A stretch of 64,000 nucleotides of DNA from Parabacteroides sp. FAFU027 (lineage in GTDB: Bacteria; Bacteroidota; Bacteroidia; Bacteroidales; UBA7332), in assembly GCF_022808675.1 (NCBI RefSeq), contig NZ_JAKZKV010000001.1, forward strand, positions 620,001 to 684,000, given 5' to 3'. The notes below the pieces were generated by a model, which made no database searches, was not told the DNA's origin, and saw only the letters and a list, made by a program, of their open reading frames with translations. Numbering within the stretch: position 1 is the stretch's first letter; each line of letters starts with the position of its first letter. This document shows, piece after piece, positions 54,501-61,590 of this stretch. Both the position numbers and the translations under genes were made by a program.

Positions 54501-55726
54501 TAATTATCCCCGATTCACTTACAATGATTAATGACAGTGTGTTCTTTTTATGTAGTGGATTAACCGGTAACTTAACGATCCCGGGGGTAGTTAGAACAAT
54601 CGGTAACAATGCTTTTGCTTATTGCTCCGGATTTAGCGGTAATTTATATCTTCCAGACTCTGTGACAGCGATTGGAGACAATGCCTTCGATGGCTGCTCC
54701 GGACTTAAAGGAGACTTAACCATTCCGAAATCTGTAAAATCAATCGGAAATCACTCATTCGGGCAATGCAGCGGATTAACCGGTAGTTTATTGATTCCGG
54801 ATTCGGTTTCATATATCGGCGATTATGCTTTTGCCGGTTGTTCTGGATTTACCGGGGAATTAAGTATTCCATCTGCCATAGATTCAATTGGCAACGGTAT
54901 TTTCGAAGGTTGTACTGGACTGACCGGTAATCTGACTATTCCTAATACTATCAAATCAATTGGTTATGATGCTTTCCAGGGATGTAGTAGTCTAAGTGGC
55001 AATTTAGTCATTCCAAACTCTGTTCAGGCAATTGGATGGTCGGCATTTGCCGGATGCTCAGGTTTTACCGGAAATCTTATCATTCCAAACTCTGTTAAAA
55101 CAATAGATGCTTATGCATTCTCCGGTTGTAAAGGCTTAAATGGTAGCTTAGCCATTCCCGATTCCCTCTCTATGATCTATTATGGCACATTTAGGGGATG
55201 TAGTGGATTAACCGGTAGTATAAAAATACCGGGAACGGTTACCTATATCTACTGGAATGCTTTTGAAGACTGTAAAAACTTCACAGAGTTGTATTTACCC
55301 CAAAATATCAAAAAAATAGACGATTACACATTTAAGGGCTGTAGTGGTTTGATGGAAATTAAATCCACAAACCCTGTGCCTCCAACAATTTCCAGCTATA
55401 CCTTTAATCAGGTGAATAAATCAAATTGCCTACTTATTGTTCCTAGTGGTTCTATTACGGCCTATCAAACAGCCCTCTACTGGTCTGAATTTTATAAGGT
55501 AATCTCTCTGGGAATCACACCAATAAAGGCTCAGCTATATAATATTTACAGTTCAAATGGTCTGATCATTGTAGAAAAAGTTACAGACGAGGTTATTAAA
55601 GTTTTCTCAATATCTGGTACACTTATCAAAACAATAAATAGCCAGAAAGGAACTACGACTATTAACTTACCCAAAGGTTCCTATATCGTAAAAGTCGGAA
55701 GCATCACAGAAAAAGTGAATTTATAG
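48599..55726 (+). CDS. Giant five-module BspA-like leucine-rich-repeat protein with T9SS domain
   Basis: 2375 residues from ATG 48599; an in-frame ATG 33 bases earlier lacks a signal start. Five modules begin near 48659, 49460, 50480, 51949 and 53817, each with the header xxTIHLTTAGTLxDSLS...LTGxIDARDVRFMRDSM, an array of 23-residue LRR_5 repeats (about 6 in the first module to about 20 in the fourth, roughly 70 in all) and a footer VNKxxCQLIVPxGSxxAYQSAxYWS. The fourth module has the insert FLVDDNNAYYSSSNGMLLDK, also found in the 511-residue protein. A T9SS-like end (YIVKVGSITEKVNL) closes it. It is probably a long extracellular adhesin. It lies 80 bases after the single-module gene. Confidence 0.88.
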   Translation: MKKTIVSFGFALLAIVAFGQVSKTVNVNTAGSLSSLLSATEKQTVADLTVTGTIDARDVMLMRDSMTMLANLDLSGVNITAYTGIKGTINESFTYPANEMPIFSFCNPYTYSGKVSLKNVKLPISITQIGNYTFFLCSGLSGSFTIPDSVKLIGNGAFGACEGLTGNLTIPYSVTTIGDSAFYDCKGLTGSLIIPNTVTTIGFGAFYLCTGFSELFLPQSLSEISDMAFASCSGLKKITIANPIPPTIYSWTFYQVNKNTCQLIVPPGSELAYQSANYWSDFFAKTPQPKTIHLTTAGTLKDSLSHTDAATIANLSLTGLIDARDVRFMRDSMTVLASLDLSGVCIAAYTGTDGTYSTNTTIYPANEIPKYSFRRPVSPLGKTTLKSIKLPISITSIGDFAFYNCYTLTDSLYIPNSVTSIGDFAFYYCPELVGNLSFTNSLTSIGKSSFFYCKGLKGSLTIPNSVISIGDSAFFYCGGLMGSLTISKSVASINNGVFAGCYGLTGNLTIPNSVTSIGNNAFYKCNGLTGSLVIPDSVISIGNKAFFNCTGFTDLLLPKSLATISDWAFASCTGLKKITDNNPVPPTIYGSTFDQVNKTSCQLIVPSGSELAYQSATYWSDFFANIPQPKTIHLTTAGTLKDSLSYTEAATITDLTVTGTIDARDVRFMRDSMTVLANMDLSGVNISAYTGTLGTNTNIQTTYPVNEMPIYSFRKVDSYQNGNTYLQTIKLPLSITSIGDYAFAYCKGLTGSLIIPDSVHTIGNYAFSDCTGLSGSLVIPNAVTSIGDYAFSMCSGLSDNLIFSSSVKTIGNYAFNHCTKLKGNLNLPNSLITIGNGAFSYCSGFTGNLTLPGSVTSIGDYCFEQCKGLNGNLIIPASVKQIGAYAFNGCNKISGNLTIPESVTYIGSSAFNWCSGFTGNLIIPDFITNIEPGTFSYCSGFNGYLKIGNAVKTIGSNAFQGCTGLTGNLIMPNSIESIGDNAFYNCKNLSGNLTIPDFVTQIGQNAFGKCSGLSGSLSFPKSMTTINWNTFSGCSGITELIIPPSIISIYDWAFSSCTGLTKIVSVHTQPVSIGSYTFDQVNKSAVQLIVPTGSTAAYQSATYWSAFTNITEQDFGFSKKIHVILPGTLGALLNAFDISIISSLSLTGTIDARDIKLIRDSLVSITDLDLSGVNIVSYTGKGGTYTDSLTTYPANELPVYAFSTPGTYSYYNNKSNLKSFKLPSTINSIGNSAFAYCSKLTGNLVIPGSVKSIGDYAFYYCYGFNGNLIIPDSVCMIGDYAFYSCNGFSGNLTISNSVKVIGKSAFSNCNGFYGSLTLPNAVTAVGEYAFSWCGGLTGNIIIPATLDSISSGIFIGCSRLTGSLALPPNIKYIGKNAFQGCSSLSGNLIIPDSIKRIGSYAFGYCYGFTGNLRLSNSLTKIESGTFYGCGGLSGNLTIPNSVITIESSAFAECKGFTGNLTLPNSVKKIGSDAFSYCSGFTEDLVLPSSIDTIEDWAFRGCSGLSGRVSIPSSVKSIESNAFDECWGISEFLVDDNNAYYSSSNGMLLDKNQNLLIQCPLAKQGIVQIPQTVTTIGNHAFYNCNKLTGDLILPDHLKTIGSEAFQGCSGLTGNLTIPNQVRTISYQAFNGCSGFTGRLTIPNSVSTIDWKAFYGCNGFSELFLSQNIEQIYDLTFGPCNNLKKIMSASVVPPLIYSYANPFDQINKNSCQLIVPTGSKTAYKSATYWSDFSNIIEQDFTIRKVIDVITPGTLCNLLNINEADTITDLTVIGFIDARDVRFMRDSMSALINLDLSGVKIASYTGTEGTNSNTLSYYPVNEMPVYSFSKPDEDYPDYYYYYSDPVLLKTIKLPVSITSIGSMAFAYCMRLTGNLMIPDSVIYIGKGAFAYCIQLTGSLNIPNSVTSIGDGAFAYCSGLDGELTIPRSLKTIGDGTFAACYELTGSLMLPNSVKNIGKYAFYGCSNLTGNLIIPDSLTMINDSVFFLCSGLTGNLTIPGVVRTIGNNAFAYCSGFSGNLYLPDSVTAIGDNAFDGCSGLKGDLTIPKSVKSIGNHSFGQCSGLTGSLLIPDSVSYIGDYAFAGCSGFTGELSIPSAIDSIGNGIFEGCTGLTGNLTIPNTIKSIGYDAFQGCSSLSGNLVIPNSVQAIGWSAFAGCSGFTGNLIIPNSVKTIDAYAFSGCKGLNGSLAIPDSLSMIYYGTFRGCSGLTGSIKIPGTVTYIYWNAFEDCKNFTELYLPQNIKKIDDYTFKGCSGLMEIKSTNPVPPTISSYTFNQVNKSNCLLIVPSGSITAYQTALYWSEFYKVISLGITPIKAQLYNIYSSNGLIIVEKVTDEVIKVFSISGTLIKTINSQKGTTTINLPKGSYIVKVGSITEKVNL

Positions 55727-55756
55727 AATGAAGCCTTCGTTGAGTAGTTAATGAGT

Positions 55757-55791
55757 AAAACCTGACAGGTAATAAAGATCTGTCAGGTTTT
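55757..55791. repeat. REP-like palindrome, likely terminator of the giant BspA gene
   Basis: AAAACCTGACAGGT, loop AATAAAG, ATCTGTCAGGTTTTA, 30 bases after the stop. From 55792 to 56234 I see nothing that looks coding. Confidence 0.75.
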
Positions 55792-56234
55792 AGTCCTTCT
55801 ATCAGTCTGGATCAGCCCTAAAGCAACCAGATATTGAAATCATATCTTCCATAACTAAGCCTCCCGGGGCAAATTCAGGTTCAAATGCTGACATTAGGGA
55901 GTCTTATGAGTTCCGGATCTCTGAAAACGCTTTTGTTTTAAAGTAATGATTCAGGGCTTTTTCCATATCTACCGAGAAAAGGTATCCCTTGTAAATATCC
56001 GGCATTCCGGTCATGAAAGTCGAACCGACCGTATCTTCTTGAGATTCACAATAGCATGATCCGTTATACTGAATAACATGAAGTATATCTTAATTCATTG
56101 TTCTGCAAGATGTAACAAAAACAACAGATAAGCACGATATTATTCCGCCCGGTTATTTTCATAGGATAAGAGGTTATTTATGGGTAAATATTCAGAAGAT
56201 CTATTTGTAACAAATTCCCGGCTTATTTCATTTT

Positions 56235-56430
56235 AGAGCCTGTTTAAATTTTATTGCGATACTTTTTCAGGACTATTTTGAGGTAGATTTTTTGCTTTGA
56301 TTTCGCAGATTCAGCGGGCTAAATCAAGAAAGGAAAGTGAAAAATATGCCCAAAAGAGACTAAAAAAGGAGCAAAGAAAGGAGACTCTTCTCCTTTATGA
56401 AAATGTTTCGGTAAAATTTAAACAGGCTCT
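56235..56430. mobile_element. MITE-like element with 19-bp perfect inverted ends and a TTA duplication
   Basis: AGAGCCTGTTTAAATTTTA (56235-56253) and its exact complement (56412-56430) bound a 196-bp A-rich sequence. If the element begins at GAGCC and ends at GGCTC, both flanks are TTA, a 3-bp target duplication as made by IS5-family (IS1031-group) transposases. It contains no transposase; an ATG frame at 56297 runs out past its right end and is not credible. Confidence 0.75.
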
Positions 56431-56681
56431 TAAACTCTTATCGCCTAAAAACCACAACTTTCTATATTACAGGATTGTTTTATACATAAGATTGCCAATC
56501 AACGCCCATTAACAAACAGAGATTTAACAGGACTCCGCACTTGCTCCCGCAAACAAGTGCATCCGGAACCGGAATCTCAGTCGGACTCTTAAAACCTTTG
56601 TTTATGAATATACTGTAAATCCCGTGTATTATCTGGAAAAGAGATATTACAACAATCAATTCAACCCTAAACATTTAAACT

Positions 56682-57125
56682 ATGAAACGATTTATTACTC
56701 TGCTTATCGTTGCAATCACTGCAACGTTGAGCTATGGACTGAAAAAAGCTGTTCCTATCGAAGGTACCTGGCAAATGGTACATGCTCAATACTACCATTT
56801 GGATTCGTTAATGTCTCAGTTTTCGGCAAAAGATGGAGATTTCCAATGGAAAACATTCTGCAAAGGTTATTTTATGGCCGTATATCAGTCCATAAATAAC
56901 AATAAGCCAGGAAATAGCGGAGTTTGCGGAAAGTACGTATTGAAAGGAAATAACCTGGAGGAAACACTGGATAGCCACTTTCCGGATGCGATTAAATATT
57001 TTGGCAAAAAGCCTTTGTACAATGTACAAATTAAAGGTGATTCGCTGATTCAGACCGGACCGTACAATGAAGACGGAAGAGCGATCCTTTTCCACTTTAT
57101 AGAAAAATATGTACGGGTGAAATAG
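56682..57125 (+). CDS. Small exported lipocalin/DUF4488-like protein (paralogue 2)
   Basis: 147 residues with a signal peptide (MKRFITLLIVAITATLSYG), collinear with the product of 45614-46057: EGTWQMVHAQYYHLDSLM is identical in both. The retained signal sequence and high identity speak for a fairly recent duplication. It precedes an intact beta-barrel gene; a REP palindrome lies between. Confidence 0.75.
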   Translation: MKRFITLLIVAITATLSYGLKKAVPIEGTWQMVHAQYYHLDSLMSQFSAKDGDFQWKTFCKGYFMAVYQSINNNKPGNSGVCGKYVLKGNNLEETLDSHFPDAIKYFGKKPLYNVQIKGDSLIQTGPYNEDGRAILFHFIEKYVRVK

Positions 57126-57147
57126 AATATGTATGGATAATGAGACG

Positions 57148-57180
57148 AAATCTAACAGGTTTTCAAAACCTGTTAGGTTT
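57148..57180. repeat. REP-like palindrome
   Basis: AAATCTAACAGGTTTT, C, AAAACCTGTTAGGTTT, with one mismatch. It lies in the frame upstream of the next gene's start and argues against the longer start at 57140. Confidence 0.85.
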
Positions 57181-57223
57181 GGCCTTTTGGTCAGTACTAT
57201 TGAACAATAAACTTCGGCAGAAT

Positions 57224-57919
57224 ATGAATACACAACGACAATTTCTCATCCGGACCAGAAGTACAAAAGCTCTGATTCTTACATCCATTCTCTTTTTTCT
57301 CGGCTGTTTTGCTTCTACAGCCCAGATTGTCAACACATATTATGAAAAAGCCAATATTATCTACAAAGGAGATATGGAGTGTACTGTCAATTACTCCCTT
57401 CATAAGTCTTGCTCCGATGTCCTGTTACCATCGGAAATTTTAGGTACAAACCACGTAGGTGTCAGATTGGGATATGGGATTAACAAAACATTCGATCTGA
57501 AAGTCAGGTACGAACGATTCATGCAAAATAATAAAGATATGTCAGGTGACTTTAATTATGTCGCAATATCACCACGTATTACACTTAAAGAAGACATACT
57601 ATCCGGTGCGTTGGATGTCAGCAGCTATTTTTCAGGAAACACTCACTATGAGTTCATTGGTCCCCGGTTGATACTATCTTTTAATATTTCAAACAGATTT
57701 GATGTAACCACAGGTACTAAACTCGATTTAGCACTTAACAGGGAGCATTATTCGTATTGGGGTGGAAATTTGGGTTGCGGTATAAGCTCTGACCTGAACA
57801 AATGGGCAATACGACCTGAAATTGGTGCAACCTTTAATGTCAGGAATGTAACCAACATAATATGGAACTTCGGATTGGCTTTTGTCGTAAATTTCAATAC
57901 CTGTAAGATATTATACTAA
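57224..57919 (+). CDS. Outer-membrane beta-barrel protein
   Basis: ATG 57224 gives 231 residues with a signal segment (TKALILTSILFFLGCFAS, cleavage near AQ). A start at 57140 would place the REP palindrome in the protein and is rejected. Barrel-like strands follow: HVGVRLGYGINKTFDLKVRYE, FNYVAISPRITL, and the end NIIWNFGLAFVVNF. The C-terminal third matches the remnant at 46064-46333. Function is unknown; pairing with the lipocalin-like gene in both places suggests the two act together in the envelope. Confidence 0.7.
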   Translation: MNTQRQFLIRTRSTKALILTSILFFLGCFASTAQIVNTYYEKANIIYKGDMECTVNYSLHKSCSDVLLPSEILGTNHVGVRLGYGINKTFDLKVRYERFMQNNKDMSGDFNYVAISPRITLKEDILSGALDVSSYFSGNTHYEFIGPRLILSFNISNRFDVTTGTKLDLALNREHYSYWGGNLGCGISSDLNKWAIRPEIGATFNVRNVTNIIWNFGLAFVVNFNTCKILY

Positions 57920-57978
57920 GCATCAATGGAATATGTTCACTCATGCAATCAGGACTCCGGATCAGCAATAATAAGGAA

Positions 57979-58017
57979 CCGGGCGATACCTGGTCTGGAA
58001 ATCAGGATATCGCCCGG
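57979..58017. terminator. Hairpin between convergent genes
   Basis: CCGGGCGATA and TATCGCCCGG with an inner CCTGG/CAGG pairing, between the barrel gene and nadC. No strong T run on either side, so termination is likely but not certain. Confidence 0.5.
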
Positions 58018-58053
58018 AAATAATATATTTCCCGAAACTGTCGGGTAGTGTTA

Positions 58054-58893
58054 TCAGCAAGCCTTAAAGCTTAAATCAAGACTCTTTACCGAGTGGGTCA
58101 ATGCCCCTACAGAAATAAAGTCAACGCCACATTCAGCATACTGACGAAGAGTTTCGAAAGTAATACCACCTGACGATTCCGTTTCATATTTACCACCTAT
58201 GCGATCAACGGCTTTGCAGGTCAGCTCGGGAGTAAAGTTATCGAGCATAATACGGTTGATGCCGCCTGTTTGCATGACCTCTTCAAGTTCTTCCATCGAA
58301 CGAACTTCTACCTCAATGGTCAGATCTTTCCCTTTTTCCTTCAGATATTCCTGAGCACGAAGAATCGCATTCCTGATTCCTCCGGCAAAGTCAATGTGAT
58401 TATCCTTCAGCATAATGGCATCATAAAGGCCGATGCGGTGATTTACACCACCTCCGATTTTCACAGCTGCCTTCTCTATAAGACGCATGCCGGGAGTGGT
58501 TTTGCGGGTATCCAGCACTTTGGTTTTAAGACCGGCAAGTTCGTTTACATAACAGCGGGTGGTGGTGGCCACACCACTCATGCGTTGCATTACATTAAGC
58601 ATCAGACGCTCTATTTGCAGAAGCGAACGCTCCTTTCCCTCAACGGTAAAAACGATATCTCCGGGTTTTACCTCAGCTCCATCCTGAATGAAGACTTCGA
58701 CTTTGAGAGTAGGATCAAAACGTTTAAGAATATGTTGAGCCAATTCAACACCGGCAATCACACCGGGATCTTTAACTAATAGTTTTGCTTTGCCTGTGGC
58801 AGATTCGGGAATGCAACAAAATGTGCTATGATCGCCATCGCCTATATCTTCTCTAAGGGCAATGTCAATCAATTGATCGATTAATTCATTCAT
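58054..58893 (-). CDS. nadC: Nicotinate-nucleotide pyrophosphorylase (carboxylating)
   Basis: 279 residues, the usual length. It makes nicotinate mononucleotide from quinolinate and PRPP in NAD synthesis. Family motifs: EDIGDGDHST (15-24), LMLNVMQRMSGVAT (97-110), LDTRKTTPGMR with the substrate-binding Arg-Lys (126-136), GGGVNHRIGLYDAIMLKDNHI (147-167) and IMLDNF. All substrate-binding residues appear intact. Its start overlaps the end of the upstream DUF4783 gene by 8 bases, so the two are translationally coupled. Confidence 0.96.
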   Translation of the reverse strand: MNELIDQLIDIALREDIGDGDHSTFCCIPESATGKAKLLVKDPGVIAGVELAQHILKRFDPTLKVEVFIQDGAEVKPGDIVFTVEGKERSLLQIERLMLNVMQRMSGVATTTRCYVNELAGLKTKVLDTRKTTPGMRLIEKAAVKIGGGVNHRIGLYDAIMLKDNHIDFAGGIRNAILRAQEYLKEKGKDLTIEVEVRSMEELEEVMQTGGINRIMLDNFTPELTCKAVDRIGGKYETESSGGITFETLRQYAECGVDFISVGALTHSVKSLDLSFKAC

Positions 58894-59275
58894 TGGAAGG
58901 TTCGATTCGTATCTGGCTGATTAGATATTGTGTATTTACTTTTTTGAAGAGCAGGTGCACGCGGTAATTTCCCCGTGCTGTCGTTAAAGAACAGACCATA
59001 AACTTGGTTTCGCCACGATTCCCCTGGTGAATAATAGTAAAATCCTTCGGTGAAACGGAACGCAAAAAGCGCGTAACCAAAATCACACACTCATCGTGGT
59101 TTACAGATGAATCTTCTGACGGTAAAATCAGATCGACTGACGAACTGATCTGGTCAGACATCAGCGAGAGATTGGCTTTCTGGAATGCAGTCTCAATATC
59201 AGATGCATCCTGAGCAAAGAGTCTGCTCACCGAGAACAGACAGGTTGCGATTATGATTAAAAAGAAACGTTTCAT
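58886..59275 (-). CDS. DUF4783-family exported protein
   Basis: 129 residues with a signal peptide (MKRFFLIIIATCLFSVSRLFAQ). The NTF2-like cone pattern DIETAFQKANLSLMSDQIS, then VDLILPSEDS, then FTIIHQGNRGETKFMVCSL, then YLISQIRIE is typical of Bacteroidetes DUF4783 proteins, which often stand next to nadC and rlmH. The function is unknown; it is probably periplasmic. A TAAATTTG promoter box lies upstream. Confidence 0.82.
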   Translation of the reverse strand: MKRFFLIIIATCLFSVSRLFAQDASDIETAFQKANLSLMSDQISSSVDLILPSEDSSVNHDECVILVTRFLRSVSPKDFTIIHQGNRGETKFMVCSLTTARGNYRVHLLFKKVNTQYLISQIRIEPSNE

Positions 59276-59385
59276 GAGACCTTGATTTTTTTGGTTTTGG
59301 CTTCACTTGGAACTTGCATTGGATACAATCTCTAAAATAGAAATGCTGAATGCCCGTTTCATGATGATTTGCCTGAAATACAATA

Positions 59386-59393
59386 CAAATTTA
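59386..59393 (-). promoter_or_regulatory. -7 box for the DUF4783-nadC operon
   Basis: TAAATTTG on the minus strand matches TAnnTTTG, about 110 bases before the start codon. No clear -33 element. Confidence 0.45.
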
Positions 59394-59468
59394 CTCAGAA
59401 AAACCGTAAATTCGCCTCCCAAACGACAAAAACCAACTTTTCACCCATTTAAAGCTGTTACTTATTAA

Positions 59469-59942
59469 ATGAAGATAGCGCTGATCGCCGTAGGAAGAAC
59501 CACCGAAAAATATTTCACCGAAGCTATTGATGAATATCGTAACCGACTGAAATTCTACCTTCCCTTTGAATTTGAAATTATTCCCGAGCTCAAGAACACC
59601 AAGAGCATGAGCGAGTCTCAGCAAAAGGAGAAAGAGGGGGAACTGATATTAAAACAACTGCAACCCGGAGATGTTTTGGTTCTACTCGATGAACATGGCA
59701 AAGAGTTTACTTCAATGAAATTTGCCGACTATATTGAGAAAAAGATGCATTCGGTATCGAAACGTTTGGTCTTTGTCATTGGAGGGCCTTATGGCTTTTC
59801 GGATAAAGTGTATGCAGCGGCGCAGGAAAAGATTTCGGTATCGAAAATGACCTTTTCACACCAGATGATCCGCATGATATTTCTGGAACAGCTTTACCGG
59901 GCCATGACTATCCTGAATAACGAACCATATCACCACGAATAA
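59469..59942 (+). CDS. rlmH: 23S rRNA pseudouridine-1915 N3-methyltransferase
   Basis: 157 residues, the normal size for this SPOUT methyltransferase that modifies helix 69 of 23S rRNA. The start MKIALIAVGRTTEKYFTEAI, the knot element FVIGGPYGFSDKVY (about 101-114) and the end HQMIRMIFLEQLYRAMTIL followed by PYHHE are diagnostic. It is divergent from the DUF4783-nadC unit. Confidence 0.96.
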   Translation: MKIALIAVGRTTEKYFTEAIDEYRNRLKFYLPFEFEIIPELKNTKSMSESQQKEKEGELILKQLQPGDVLVLLDEHGKEFTSMKFADYIEKKMHSVSKRLVFVIGGPYGFSDKVYAAAQEKISVSKMTFSHQMIRMIFLEQLYRAMTILNNEPYHHE

Positions 59943-60058
59943 TTGACCATTTAGCAATTTACTATTTACAATTGACATCTTCGTGATTCGATACTTACAA
60001 ATAGTAAATTGAGGCCCCAAATAGTAAATTGTAAATCCATAAATTGTACATATACAAG

Positions 60059-61237
60059 ATGTTTAAAAACGAAATTTTACCTGAGCTCAGCAACCGCTGG
60101 AAAGCCATACAGAAAGAGATGGCCAGACAAGGCACCGAAGGTTGCTTACTGGCAGGAAATGTCAACCTGTTTTATGTGGCTGACCGTGTATTCAGCGGTT
60201 ACTTTTATTTGCCGGTAGAAGGCAGTCCTTTCTTCTTTGTGAAACGTCCGGTAGGTCTCAAAGGTGAAAACGTATATTATATCCGCAAACCGGAACAAAT
60301 CGCAGAGATTCTGGCAGAGGAAGGTATCACAACTCCAAAGACACTGATGCTGGAGCTTGACGAACTGAGCTACAACGACGTTACCCGTCTGCAATCCATC
60401 TTTACACCGGAACAGACCTTCAATGCAACCGCCGTATTACGCAAAGTGCGTACCATCAAATCGGCTTATGAGATTGGCCTGCTGCGCCATTCAGGACTTT
60501 TGCACGCAGCTTGTTACAGCGAAGTACCGCAACTCTACAAACCGGGCATGACCGACATCGACTTCTCTATCGAAATCGAACGTCTGTTCCGTCAGAAAGG
60601 AGCCTTGGGACATTTCCGGGTATTCGGGCAATCGATGGAAATCTTTATGGGAAGTGTAATTGCCGGGGACAATGCTGATGCACCTTCGCCTTATGATTTT
60701 GCAATGGGCGGTAGCGGCTTGCACAGCTCCTTACCGGTCGGTGGAAACGGAACAGTCCTGACTCCGGGAACAGCCATTATGGTGGATATGGGAGGAACTT
60801 TTACCGGATATATTTCGGATATGACCCGCGTATTTTCGGTAGGCAAAGTGGCTCCGCTGGCTTATAATGCACACCAGTTGGCCCTGGAGATTCAGAGCGA
60901 CATTGTAGCTATCGCCAAACCAGGTGTAGCAACTGCAGAGCTTTACAACATGGCCATTGAAAAGGTAAAAAAACATGACCTTCTCCCCTACTTCATGGGA
61001 TACAGCCAACAGGCCGGATTCATCGGTCACGGCATCGGTATCCAAATCAACGAATCGCCTGTACTGGCTCCACGTTCGAAAGAGATCCTGACCGAAGGCC
61101 ACATCTTTGCCCTCGAACCTAAATTCGTAATCCCTGGCACGGGAGCTGTGGGTGTAGAAAATACTTTTGTAGTAAATGCCGACGGTATCGAAAAGCTGAC
61201 TGTCCTTAATGAGGAGATTGTAGAACTTCCTTGTTGA
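60059..61237 (+). CDS. M24-family Xaa-Pro aminopeptidase
   Basis: 392 residues from ATG 60059; a TTG at 60044 is unnecessary. The N-terminal creatinase-like domain (about 1-150) contains CLLAGNVNLFYVADRVF. The pita-bread domain keeps the metal ligands: Asp pair in MVDMGGTFTGYISDMTRVF (about 245-263), His in FIGHGIGIQINESP (about 326), Glu in LEPKFVIPGTGAVGVENTF (about 355 and 367). It is cytosolic, with no signal peptide, and removes N-terminal residues before proline. A strong terminator follows 23 bases after the stop. Confidence 0.92.
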   Translation: MFKNEILPELSNRWKAIQKEMARQGTEGCLLAGNVNLFYVADRVFSGYFYLPVEGSPFFFVKRPVGLKGENVYYIRKPEQIAEILAEEGITTPKTLMLELDELSYNDVTRLQSIFTPEQTFNATAVLRKVRTIKSAYEIGLLRHSGLLHAACYSEVPQLYKPGMTDIDFSIEIERLFRQKGALGHFRVFGQSMEIFMGSVIAGDNADAPSPYDFAMGGSGLHSSLPVGGNGTVLTPGTAIMVDMGGTFTGYISDMTRVFSVGKVAPLAYNAHQLALEIQSDIVAIAKPGVATAELYNMAIEKVKKHDLLPYFMGYSQQAGFIGHGIGIQINESPVLAPRSKEILTEGHIFALEPKFVIPGTGAVGVENTFVVNADGIEKLTVLNEEIVELPC

Positions 61238-61260
61238 GTTCTTCGACATAGAAAAGAGAA

Positions 61261-61293
61261 GCCGGAACAATGTCAATCGTTCCGGCTTGTTTT
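61261..61293 (+). terminator. Rho-independent terminator after the aminopeptidase
   Basis: GCCGGAAC and GTTCCGGC around AATGTCAATC, followed by TTGTTTTATT. Confidence 0.85.
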
Positions 61294-61311
61294 ATTCAAT
61301 TAAACGGTATT

Positions 61312-61542
61312 TCTACCGCCTCTCGTGAAGCTGCGAACGGCTCTCGCTGTTCATCTACCACCTATCGCGAAGCTACTACCGCTTCTTGTAGTATTTCTAC
61401 CACCTCTCGTAAGATTTCTACCGGTTATCGTGAAGCTGCGAACACTTCTCGTGATTCTTCTACCGCCTCTCGTGAAACTACTACCGGCTCTCGTAGTATT
61501 TCTACCACTTCTCGTGAAACGGCGAACACCTCTCGCGGTTCT
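61312..61542. repeat. Tandem array of eleven 21-bp units
   Basis: Eleven units of exactly 21 bases plus a partial twelfth fill the space between the terminator and the YbaK-like gene. Typical blocks are TCTACCGCCTCTCGTGAAG, GCGAACACTTCTCGTGATTC and ACTACCGGCTCTCGTAG, three types in loose alternation. In one plus frame the units read as heptads such as STASREA and ANTSRDS. Two plus frames stay open, as expected for a period divisible by three, so a protein is not implied. Confidence 0.9.
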
Positions 61543-61590
61543 TCTACCTACGAAATTGTATTATCTCATTTATTCGCCTGAATAACAGAG

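Noticed and set aside
56297-56512. 71-residue Lys-rich ORF
   Set aside because: It starts inside the MITE and reads out across its right inverted end into unrelated sequence.
61270-61585. Two overlapping plus-strand ORFs (Ser/Thr/Arg-rich and Leu/Pro-rich) over the second 21-bp array
   Set aside because: Both are consequences of the same period; the first begins inside the aminopeptidase terminator. Two different proteins from one repeat cannot both be favoured, and neither has a start region or promoter.
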